This document shows, piece after piece, positions 6,970 through 13,163 of a DNA stretch of 13,163 nucleotides. The stretch's first letter is position 1, and each line of letters starts with the position of its first letter. Source of the stretch: Thermodesulfatator atlanticus (lineage in GTDB: Bacteria; Desulfobacterota; Thermodesulfobacteria; Thermodesulfobacteriales; Thermodesulfatatoraceae). The stretch covers positions 1 to 13,163 of the forward strand of contig DROK01000064.1 of assembly GCA_011321895.1 (NCBI GenBank), read 5' to 3'. The position numbers and the translations under genes are program-made. Under the pieces are notes generated by a model. The model did no database searches. It was given only the letters and a program-made list of their open reading frames with translations, and had not been told where the DNA came from.

Positions 6970-8114
6970 TGGCCGGGTGGGCTTTGGCGGCCAAGCCCCC
7001 AAAGGCCCTGCCCGCTCAGGGGGCCATCATTCAGGAACTTTCCGCCAAAGAGCAAAAGATCCTTCAGGAACTTGAGGCGCTATCCAGACAGATCAACCAA
7101 AAAAGGGAAGAGATAGAGGCGCTGGCCGAAGAAATCGCCAAGAAAGAACTCATTTTGCGCCGCTTGAACCAAGAGGTACACCAGAAAGAAAAACTTCTGG
7201 AACGACTCAATTTTCTCTTTCGGGAAAGGCTCAAAAGACTGGCTACGCTTGGCAAGATCGGCTGGGTCAACCTCCTTTTAGCCCCGCAGGATATCGCTAC
7301 TTTTTTCCGGCGTCAGGAATACGTCTCCCTCATCCTCTACCACGACCAAGAACTGGCCCAGAAAATTAAAAAAGAGCGGGAGGAGCTGGCTACCAAAAGG
7401 GAATACGTGGCCCGGGAAAAGGAACAGCTTGAAGAATTAAAGAGGCAATACGAAAACCAGCTGGTCGTATTAGAAAACCTTAAGCGAGAAAAAGAAAACC
7501 TCCTTGAAGAGGTAAAGAGGAACAAGAGGCTTTACGCCGAAACCCTGAAGATGCTTGAGCAGGCCTACGCCGCCATCGCCCAGATGGCCGAAGAATTGAA
7601 ACGCACCCGGGCCGAACTTGAGGCCACCCGCGAAGAAGTGGAAAAGGCCAAGCAGGAGGCCCAGAAGAAGGCCCGGAAGGGCCCCCCTCCCCCGCTTTTA
7701 GAAGTCAAGGGGATGCTTCCGCCCCCGGTCCCCGGGGAGGTGATCCGGTTTTTTGGCCTTAACGAGGATCCCTTGAAGGGAGAAAAATTTTTCCAGCCCG
7801 GGATCACCATTGCGGCTCCGGCCGGAAGCCCCGTAAGGACCCCTTACGCCGGGAAAATTGTTAAGATTTCCTACTTGCGCCAGAAGGGTTTTCTGGTCTT
7901 TATTGATCACGGTTACCATTTCTTGTCGGTTATCGGTGGTTTGAGTAAGGTAACAAAGGGACTCGGGGCCGAAGTGGCCACCGGGGAGGTTATCGGGGAA
8001 GTGGGGGAAAGCCCTTATGAGGAAAGCGGGGTCTATTACGAACTCCGCTACCGGGGCAAACCCCAGGATCCTTTAGCCTGGCTTGATACGAGCCAATTAA
8101 AACTTTTGCGTTAA
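6921..8114 (+). CDS. envC: EnvC-like murein hydrolase activator (coiled coil plus degenerate LytM/M23 domain)
   Basis: Periplasmic adaptor that, with FtsEX, activates N-acetylmuramoyl-L-alanine amidases for daughter-cell separation. Residues 1-24 form a signal peptide (RYRILL, a hydrophobic core, then ALAA). About 36-250 is a long Glu/Lys/Leu-rich coiled coil expected to contact FtsX. About 272-392 is a LytM/peptidase M23 domain. The metal-site pattern is not retained: the H-x-x-x-D position reads QPGIT and the HxH position reads YYEL, as in non-catalytic EnvC-type activators, so direct hydrolase activity is unlikely. The TTG start at 6921 was chosen because it gives a complete signal peptide and has AGGAG about 10 nt upstream. 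The ATG at 6969 would leave only a stub of the signal. This creates a 49-nt overlap with ftsX. No amidase gene is in the window. Family assignment is firm. Confidence 0.92.
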   Translation: MRYRILLGFPTLFALLMAGWALAAKPPKALPAQGAIIQELSAKEQKILQELEALSRQINQKREEIEALAEEIAKKELILRRLNQEVHQKEKLLERLNFLFRERLKRLATLGKIGWVNLLLAPQDIATFFRRQEYVSLILYHDQELAQKIKKEREELATKREYVAREKEQLEELKRQYENQLVVLENLKREKENLLEEVKRNKRLYAETLKMLEQAYAAIAQMAEELKRTRAELEATREEVEKAKQEAQKKARKGPPPPLLEVKGMLPPPVPGEVIRFFGLNEDPLKGEKFFQPGITIAAPAGSPVRTPYAGKIVKISYLRQKGFLVFIDHGYHFLSVIGGLSKVTKGLGAEVATGEVIGEVGESPYEESGVYYELRYRGKPQDPLAWLDTSQLKLLR

Positions 8115-8123
8115 GGGGTGACC

Positions 8124-9482
8124 ATGAAACAGAAAAGATTCATCCTGCCTGTTTTGGTACTGGTCGGCTTTTTCCTGTTGGGAACGGTGCTTGGAAGAAA
8201 CCTCCTTTCGGCGCCCAATGCCGATAAAAAGGACATCTATACCCAGTTACGCCTCTTTTCCCAAGTCCTGGACCTGGTGCAGCGCAGTTACGTCAAGGAA
8301 GTGGACCCGCAGGAACTGATTTACGGTGCCATCCAGGGCATGCTCTCCAACCTGGACCCGCACTCCTCCTTTCTTAAGCCCGACGATTATAAAGAACTCC
8401 AGATCGAGACCAAGGGCAGCTTTACCGGGATCGGCATAGAGATCACCATCCGGGACGGGATCTTGACGGTGGTTGCCCCCATAGAAGGTACCCCGGCCTG
8501 GAAGGCTGGCCTCAAACCCGGGGATAAAATCATCAAAATTAACGGCAAACCCACCAAGGGGATGAGCCTCATCGAGGCCGTTAAATTGTTGCGCGGCCCC
8601 AAGGGGACCAAGGTAACCATTTCCATCCTGCGGGAGGGCTGGCAGGAACTCAAAGAAATAACGCTTGTGCGGGACGTGATCCCCATAAAAAGCGTGCGTT
8701 ACTTCACCATCGAGCCCGGTTACGGCTACGTAAGGATCACCAACTTTCAGGAAAAGACCCCGAGGGAGCTGGTATCGGCCCTGGAGCACCTCGAAAAAGA
8801 AAATACCCCCCTTAAAGGCCTCATCATCGACCTGCGCAACAACCCCGGAGGTCTCTTGAGTGCCGCGGTACGGGTGGCGGACGAATTTATTGACGAGGGT
8901 CTGATCGTCTATACCGAAGGCCGGCTCAAGCAACAAAATATGCGTTTTGAGGCCACCCCCAACCGCCGCAAACACCCATACCCCCTGGTAGTCCTGGTAA
9001 ACGAAGGAAGTGCTTCCGCCTCAGAGATCGTGGCCGGGGCCCTTCAGGACCACCACCGGGCCCTTATCGTGGGGATGCCCACCTTTGGTAAGGGTTCGGT
9101 GCAGACCATCATCCCCTTACCGGACGGCTCGGCGGTAAGGCTCACCACCGCCCAGTATTACACCCCCAGCGGTCGCTCCATCCAGGCCAAGGGCATTGAA
9201 CCTGACGTAGAAGTCCCCTTTATTGACCCTGAATGCCTCAAAAAGACCAACAAGAGACACGCCATCAGGGAAAAGGACCTGGCCAAACACCTGGAAAACC
9301 AGGAAGAAAAGGAAAAAGAGAAAAGCAAAGAAGGAGAGCCCAAAAATAAAGAAAAAGAAGCCAAGACTCCCCAGGAACCCCACAAACTCACCAAAGAAAG
9401 GTTGCGCTACGACAGTCAGTTCCAGGAGGCCTTAAGGCTCCTTAAAAGCTGGGAAAAAATAAAGGAAATTCAGACAGACTAG
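8124..9482 (+). CDS. ctpA: Carboxyl-terminal processing protease CtpA (S41 family, PDZ domain)
   Basis: Periplasmic, membrane-anchored serine protease with a Ser-Lys dyad that trims C-termini or degrades envelope proteins, often cell-wall hydrolases and their regulators. With the ATG at 8124 it has 452 residues. An N-terminal hydrophobic segment (about 7-26) is a signal anchor. A tail-binding PDZ domain follows (GSFTGIGIEI to about residue 175), then the S41 core. The catalytic serine is the middle Ser of GSASASE (Ser298) and the general base is Lys323 in TFGKGSVQ, 25 residues later as expected. The stretch encoded at about 9270-9400 is a highly charged Lys/Glu low-complexity linker. AAGGGG just upstream fits the ATG at 8124 better than the in-frame GTG at 8118. 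It lies directly after envC, and envC-ctpA neighbours are common in Gram-negative bacteria, suggesting it controls the hydrolase system. Confidence 0.95.
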   Translation: MKQKRFILPVLVLVGFFLLGTVLGRNLLSAPNADKKDIYTQLRLFSQVLDLVQRSYVKEVDPQELIYGAIQGMLSNLDPHSSFLKPDDYKELQIETKGSFTGIGIEITIRDGILTVVAPIEGTPAWKAGLKPGDKIIKINGKPTKGMSLIEAVKLLRGPKGTKVTISILREGWQELKEITLVRDVIPIKSVRYFTIEPGYGYVRITNFQEKTPRELVSALEHLEKENTPLKGLIIDLRNNPGGLLSAAVRVADEFIDEGLIVYTEGRLKQQNMRFEATPNRRKHPYPLVVLVNEGSASASEIVAGALQDHHRALIVGMPTFGKGSVQTIIPLPDGSAVRLTTAQYYTPSGRSIQAKGIEPDVEVPFIDPECLKKTNKRHAIREKDLAKHLENQEEKEKEKSKEGEPKNKEKEAKTPQEPHKLTKERLRYDSQFQEALRLLKSWEKIKEIQTD

Positions 9483-10361
9483 ATGCCTTCCCGCCGCAAA
9501 AGGCCCGCCCCTTCGCGTCTGGGGTGGGCCTTTTTTCTTTTATTTGTGCTGGTGACCGTTCTCGCCACCCTCTGGGTCTTACGCCCTTTAAAAGAAAGGG
9601 AAAAACCCCTGCCTCCCGGACCAGAAGTCAAACCTTTAAGGACCGCCCCCAAAGCTTTTAGGGAAACCCCGGCCCCCATGGCCTGTATTATCATCGATGA
9701 CATGGGGCAAAACCCGAGGCTTGAGCGCCGGTTCTTTGCGCTTGGGCTCTGCCTGAATTTTTCTTTCCTCCCCCAGGGCCGTTTTACCAAAAGGCTTGCC
9801 ACCGAGGCCCACGCCCGGGGTTTTGAGGTCCTGGTTCATCTACCCCTTCAGGCCGAACGAAAAAGGGACGCCTCGGCTTTTATTTCTTTGCAGATGGGAG
9901 AAGCTGAAGTAAAAAAGCGGGTTAAAAGGGCGGTGGCTGCGGTACCTTACGCCATAGGCATAAACCACCATATGGGCTCGGCCTTTTCCGCCGACCCGAA
10001 GCACATGCGCTGGGTCCTTGAAGAAACCAAGGCCTTGGGGCTCATTTACGTGGACAGCCGCACCACCCCTAAAACCGTGGTCCCGCAGGTGGCCCGGAGC
10101 CTGGGCCTTCCTTTTGCGGAAAGGCGGGTCTTTCTGGACCACTTTGAGGGTTACGAAGCGGTGTGCCGCGCCCTTGAAAGATTTATCGTGAGGGCTAAAA
10201 GGCGCGGGCCCACGCTGGCTATCGGGCACCCGCACCCGGCCACCTTGCGGGCCCTGATCAAGTACCGCTTGCGTTTGCAAAAGGAAGTCCGCCTGGTCCC
10301 GGTCAGCGTCTTTGTGAGGAAGGTGAACGGTTATGATAAAACCCTATCTCAGAAGTTTTAA
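9483..10361 (+). CDS. yibQ: Divergent polysaccharide deacetylase family protein (YibQ-like)
   Basis: Member of the divergent polysaccharide deacetylase family (E. coli YibQ, next to envC there too). The exact substrate is not established; an envelope or peptidoglycan-related role is inferred from context. The 292 residues begin with a basic stretch and one membrane segment (about 14-33), then a proline-rich linker and the catalytic-like domain. Visible conserved blocks are IIIDDMG (69-75, metal-binding Asp pair), VLVHLPLQ (116-123), NHHMGS (161-166, usually NNHMGS), YVDSRTTP (189-196) and AIGHPHP (246-252). Its ATG follows the ctpA TAG with no gap. The nearest Shine-Dalgarno-like AAGGA is about 16 nt away, so translation probably depends on coupling to ctpA. 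The 3' end overlaps hisC by 29 nt. Confidence 0.9.
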   Translation: MPSRRKRPAPSRLGWAFFLLFVLVTVLATLWVLRPLKEREKPLPPGPEVKPLRTAPKAFRETPAPMACIIIDDMGQNPRLERRFFALGLCLNFSFLPQGRFTKRLATEAHARGFEVLVHLPLQAERKRDASAFISLQMGEAEVKKRVKRAVAAVPYAIGINHHMGSAFSADPKHMRWVLEETKALGLIYVDSRTTPKTVVPQVARSLGLPFAERRVFLDHFEGYEAVCRALERFIVRAKRRGPTLAIGHPHPATLRALIKYRLRLQKEVRLVPVSVFVRKVNGYDKTLSQKF

Positions 10362-11421
10362 GCCTTATCCTCCGGGAAAACCGGTAGAAGAACTCAGACG
10401 GGAGCTCGGCATTGAGGGGCCGATTATTAAATTGGCCTCCAACGAAAACCCCTTCGGGCCCCCTAAAAAGGCCCTTGAGGCCCTGAGTAAGGCGGCGGAA
10501 ACCCTGAACCGTTACCCGGACCCTTCAGCCTATGAGCTCCGCCGGGCCCTGGCCCAAAAATTCGGGGTCAAAGAAAGTGAGGTCGTGGTAGGAAACGGTT
10601 CAAACGAAGTCCTCGACCTTCTGGTCAAGGCCTGCCTTGGTCCCGGCGAAGAAGCCCTGATGAGTGATCCTTCTTTTCTGATGTACGAAAAGTTTGTCAC
10701 CGCTGCCGGGGGAAAGATCAAGAAAATCCCGCTCAAGAACGGCAAGCACGATCTGGAAGGCTATCTCTCCCTGGTAAGTGAGAAAACCAGGCTCATCTTT
10801 CTTGACCACCCGCACAACCCCACCGGCAGCATTTTGACGCACGAAGTCTTTCTTGCCTGGCACCGCAAACTACCTGAGGGGGTGGTGGTGGTCCTTGATG
10901 AGGCTTACGGGGAATTTATTAATGATCCGGCAAGGGTAAGGCCCCTCCTCTTTAAAGGCGAGCGTCCGCCGGTGGTCCTTTTGCGTACTTTTTCCAAGGC
11001 TTATGGTCTGGCCGGTTTAAGAATAGGTTACGGGATCATGGAAGAGGAGCTGGCCTCGGTTTTAAACGCCATCAGGCAGCCCTTTAACGTGAATACCCTG
11101 GCCCAGGAAGCGGCCAGAGCGGCCTTAGAAGACGAAAATTATTTGCGTTTTGTCCTTGAAAAGACCTGGGAAGAGAGAAAACGCCTGACCCGGGCCTTTC
11201 AAGAAATGGGGCTTAAGCCCTTCCCTTCTCAGGCCAATTTTATTTTGGTCGATCTGGGCCGGGAGGCCCGGCCGGTCTACGAGGCCCTCTTGCGCCGGGG
11301 GGTGATCGTAAGGAGCATGGAGGCCTACGGTTTCCCCACCTGTCTGCGGGTAAGCATCGGCACTCCCCAGGAAAACACCATCTTCCTTGAAAAATTACAG
11401 GAGGTGCTAGGTGGCCTCTAG
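10333..11421 (+). CDS. hisC: Histidinol-phosphate aminotransferase HisC
   Basis: Pyridoxal-phosphate (fold type I) aminotransferase that converts imidazole-acetol phosphate and glutamate to histidinol phosphate in histidine biosynthesis; some homologues also act on aromatic amino-acid precursors. The 362 residues show the class signatures: SNENPFGPP near the N-terminus, NPTGS in the middle, DEAYGEF, and the Schiff-base lysine K222 in TFSKAYGLAGLRIGYG. RVSIGT near the C-terminus carries the substrate-carboxylate-binding arginine. The ATG at 10333 is supported by AGGAAGGTGA about 7 nt upstream and lies inside yibQ (29-nt overlap). No other his genes are nearby, so histidine synthesis is dispersed or this copy has a broader aminotransferase role. 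HisC next to cmk is an arrangement I associate with Desulfobacterota-type genomes; that is recollection, not checked. Confidence 0.94.
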   Translation: MIKPYLRSFKPYPPGKPVEELRRELGIEGPIIKLASNENPFGPPKKALEALSKAAETLNRYPDPSAYELRRALAQKFGVKESEVVVGNGSNEVLDLLVKACLGPGEEALMSDPSFLMYEKFVTAAGGKIKKIPLKNGKHDLEGYLSLVSEKTRLIFLDHPHNPTGSILTHEVFLAWHRKLPEGVVVVLDEAYGEFINDPARVRPLLFKGERPPVVLLRTFSKAYGLAGLRIGYGIMEEELASVLNAIRQPFNVNTLAQEAARAALEDENYLRFVLEKTWEERKRLTRAFQEMGLKPFPSQANFILVDLGREARPVYEALLRRGVIVRSMEAYGFPTCLRVSIGTPQENTIFLEKLQEVLGGL

Positions 11422-12088
11422 GAAACTGGTCATTACCATGGATGGCCCTGCTGGTGCCGGCAAAAGCACGGTGGCCAAAAGGCTGGCCGAAGAACTGGGG
11501 TATTTGTATCTGGACACCGGGGCCATGTACCGGGCCGTGGCCCTGGCAGCCCAACGAGCCGGCGTCTCTCCTGAAAAGGAAGAGGACCTCTGTCTCCTGG
11601 CCGAAAAGGCAGCCATCGAACTCGTCCCCGGAAAAGACGGGGTGAGGGTCTTTCTTAACGGGGAAGACGTAAGTGAGGCCATAAGGACCCCTGAGATAGA
11701 CCGTCTCTCTTCCCTGGTGGCCAAGGTAGCCGGGGTGAGACGGATCCTGGTTGACAAACAAAGGGCCCTTGGGGCCAGAGGTGGCGTGGTGGCTGAAGGC
11801 CGGGATATGGGAAGCGTGGTCTTCCCCGAGGCGGACGTCAAATTTTTCCTTACGGCATCCCCGGAGGTGCGCGCCAGGCGCCGCTTTGAAGAACTCAAAA
11901 AACGGGGGCTTGACCCTGATTTCCCAAAGGTGCTGGCAGAAATTATCGAGCGTGACCGGCAGGATCAGGAGCGCCCCATAGCCCCTTTGGTGGTCCCGCC
12001 GGGGGCGATCATCATAGATACTTCCAACCTTGAGGTAGAGGAGGTTTTGCGCCTTGTACTGGCAAAAGTTAAAGAAAAACTGGCTTAA
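11411..12088 (+). CDS. cmk: Cytidylate kinase
   Basis: Phosphorylates CMP and dCMP with ATP to CDP/dCDP, a cytoplasmic step in pyrimidine nucleotide salvage and CTP/dCTP supply. The 225 residues match the usual length. The P-loop is DGPAGAGKST (11-20), followed by DTGAMYRAVAL, a conserved CMP-binding block. Further on come AEGRDMGSVVFPEAD, the LID-like RARRRFEEL region, RDRQDQERPIAPL and IIIDTSNL, all typical of Cmk. The start is GTG at 11411, supported by a near-perfect ribosome-binding site AGGAGGTG ending about 4 nt upstream; it overlaps the hisC stop by 11 nt. The last 35 nt overlap the start of the htrA-like gene. Confidence 0.95.
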   Translation: MASRKLVITMDGPAGAGKSTVAKRLAEELGYLYLDTGAMYRAVALAAQRAGVSPEKEEDLCLLAEKAAIELVPGKDGVRVFLNGEDVSEAIRTPEIDRLSSLVAKVAGVRRILVDKQRALGARGGVVAEGRDMGSVVFPEADVKFFLTASPEVRARRRFEELKKRGLDPDFPKVLAEIIERDRQDQERPIAPLVVPPGAIIIDTSNLEVEEVLRLVLAKVKEKLA

Positions 12089-13127
12089 GGTCTTCTTGCT
12101 GCTGGTGTGGGCCAACGTAGCCCTGGCCCTGACCCCTTTTGAGGAAAATAACATCGCCATCTACCAGAAGGCCCAGAAGGCGGTGGTCCATATCGAATGC
12201 CTTAAAAAACCCACCTCCCCCGAGATACCCGTCCCCGAAAGGGCTGTGGGTTCTGGCTTTTTTATTTCAGCCGAGGGGCACATCGTCACCAACTACCATA
12301 TTGTCAAAGACGCCTACCATATCCTGGTGAGCGACTGGCAGGGCAAACGGTATGAGGCGCAGGTCCTGGGGACTGACCCCCCTACTGATCTGGCGGTCTT
12401 AAAGATCAAACCCGAGGCCCCCACGGCCCAATTGACCTTCGGGGAGAGCCGGCACCTGAAAATCGGCCAGAAGGTGCTTGCCATCGGCAACCCTTTTGGC
12501 CTGGACAACACCCTGACGGTGGGGGTGGTAAGCGCCCTTAACCGGAGCCTGCCAAGCCCCACCCTTGAGCTCTCACACAATATCATCCAGACAGACGCTG
12601 CCATTAATCCGGGCAATTCCGGGGGGCCGTTGCTTGATTCCGAAGGCCAGGTGGTGGGGATCATTACCGCCATCCTCAAGCCGAACGCGGAAAATATCGG
12701 CTTTGCCATCCCGGCGGAGGTGGCCACCCGGATCATTCCCCAGCTCATCACCAAGGGTTACGCCGTAAGACCCTTTGTGGGGATAAGGGGCATAGACATC
12801 ACTCCGCGGCTGGTGACCCTTTTTGGCATAAAACCAGAGGAAGGGGTGCTGGTCCAGACCGTAATTCCTGGCTCCCCCGCCGCCAAAGCCGGGATTAGAG
12901 GGGGAGACAAAATAATCCTTCTGGGGGAGGAAAAGATCATCCTGGGAGGAGACGTCATCGTGGGCATCGGGAAAAGACCTGTGCGGCGGGTCCTTGACAT
13001 TGTGCAGGAACTCACCCGCCACCGGCCCGGGGACAAGATCACCCTCAAGATCCTGCGTCAGGGAAAAAGGCTTACCCTCTCGCTGACCTTAGGACGCTTA
13101 AACCCCATTAATTTTAGCGCCCCATGA
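12054..13127 (+). CDS. htrA: HtrA/DegP-family periplasmic serine protease with one PDZ domain
   Basis: Chymotrypsin-fold protease that degrades or refolds damaged envelope proteins. The 357 residues start with a signal peptide (basic LKKNWLK, a hydrophobic core, ALA cleavage site around 26). The protease domain holds the full catalytic triad: His82 in VTNYHIV, Asp112 in DPPTDLAVLKI and Ser189 in NPGNSGGPLL. One PDZ domain follows (about 245-345), so it resembles DegS or short HtrA forms more than two-PDZ DegP/DegQ. Because the N-terminus looks like a cleavable signal rather than a long anchor, a soluble periplasmic enzyme is more likely, but an anchored DegS-like sensor cannot be excluded. 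TTG at 12054 gives the complete signal peptide and has GAGGAGG about 9 nt upstream; it overlaps cmk by 35 nt. The stop overlaps the next gene by 4 nt. Confidence 0.93.
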   Translation: MYWQKLKKNWLKVFLLLVWANVALALTPFEENNIAIYQKAQKAVVHIECLKKPTSPEIPVPERAVGSGFFISAEGHIVTNYHIVKDAYHILVSDWQGKRYEAQVLGTDPPTDLAVLKIKPEAPTAQLTFGESRHLKIGQKVLAIGNPFGLDNTLTVGVVSALNRSLPSPTLELSHNIIQTDAAINPGNSGGPLLDSEGQVVGIITAILKPNAENIGFAIPAEVATRIIPQLITKGYAVRPFVGIRGIDITPRLVTLFGIKPEEGVLVQTVIPGSPAAKAGIRGGDKIILLGEEKIILGGDVIVGIGKRPVRRVLDIVQELTRHRPGDKITLKILRQGKRLTLSLTLGRLNPINFSAP

Positions 13128-13163
13128 CCAAACCCTATCTTTCCGTAGTCATTCCCGTCCACA
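13124..13163 (+). CDS. Start of a probable family 2 glycosyltransferase (partial, cut by window end)
   Basis: An ATG at 13124 shares ATGA with the htrA stop, and the 13 visible codons read MTKPYLSVVIPVH. The SVVIPVxN start is the hallmark of GT-A fold family 2 glycosyltransferases, such as dolichyl-phosphate mannosyltransferase-like or polysaccharide-building enzymes. Only the first strand is visible, so the donor, acceptor and subclass cannot be told. The 4-nt overlap implies it belongs to the same operon. Confidence 0.7.
   Translation, partial: MTKPYLSVVIPVH

Noticed and set aside
8247..8975. 242-codon open frame on the minus strand opposite ctpA
   Set aside because: It is fully inside the conserved PDZ/S41 coding region and has no recognisable domain or ribosome-binding site of note.
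9270..9400. Lys/Glu-rich repetitive stretch in ctpA considered as a frameshift or repeat expansion
   Set aside because: The frame stays open, the family-like C-terminal part continues after it, and charged linkers are common in CtpA proteins.
11240..12160. 306-codon open frame on the minus strand opposite hisC and cmk
   Set aside because: It lies antisense to clearly recognisable HisC and Cmk sequence, spans parts of three plus-strand genes, and its translation shows no family motif; it is a by-product of high-GC codon usage.

Overview
The window looks like an ordinary chromosomal segment from a Gram-negative bacterium. It has a moderately high GC content and is packed almost without gaps. 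An outer membrane is implied by the EnvC, YibQ, type IV pilus retraction and periplasmic HtrA/Ctp proteins. The gene mix, the many Lys/Glu-rich proteins and the frequent AGG arginine codons fit a thermophilic member of the Desulfobacterota/Thermodesulfobacteria type. That placement is inference; nothing in the window proves it. No tRNA, rRNA, CRISPR array, insertion sequence, integrase or large repeat was seen.

The window divides into two divergent gene runs that meet at a 107-bp intergenic region (5328-5434). The leftward run (minus strand, 5327 down to 1) holds two PilT-family ATPases, a small zinc-ribbon/receiver-like protein, galU and a PriA homologue that runs off the left edge. The two ATPases and the zinc-ribbon gene are joined by 4-nt stop/start overlaps, so they look translationally coupled and probably act together in type IV pilus retraction or its control. 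GalU makes UDP-glucose for envelope polysaccharide.

The rightward run (plus strand, 5435 to the right edge) holds ftsE, ftsX, envC, ctpA, yibQ, hisC, cmk, an htrA-like protease and the first codons of a family 2 glycosyltransferase. Consecutive genes overlap or nearly touch (4 to 49 nt of overlap, or 0-9 nt gaps), so this is very likely one long transcript. FtsEX-EnvC is the division-site switch that activates cell-wall amidases. CtpA and YibQ are the usual envelope partners of envC. HisC (histidine synthesis), Cmk (CMP phosphorylation), HtrA (periplasmic quality control) and the glycosyltransferase follow without an obvious break.

The most notable observation is the PriA homologue. It keeps the N-terminal DNA-binding region and all eight zinc-binding cysteines but has lost the Walker A P-loop, the DEEH box and the motif VI arginines, so it is probably a primosome scaffold rather than a helicase. 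Other points are a near-leaderless ftsE start behind a good extended -10 promoter, a 10-bp tandem repeat over that promoter, a pseudo-receiver fused to a zinc ribbon beside the pilus motor genes, and envelope genes starting with TTG deep inside the preceding gene. I did not find an obvious new multi-gene system; most of the region is core housekeeping.
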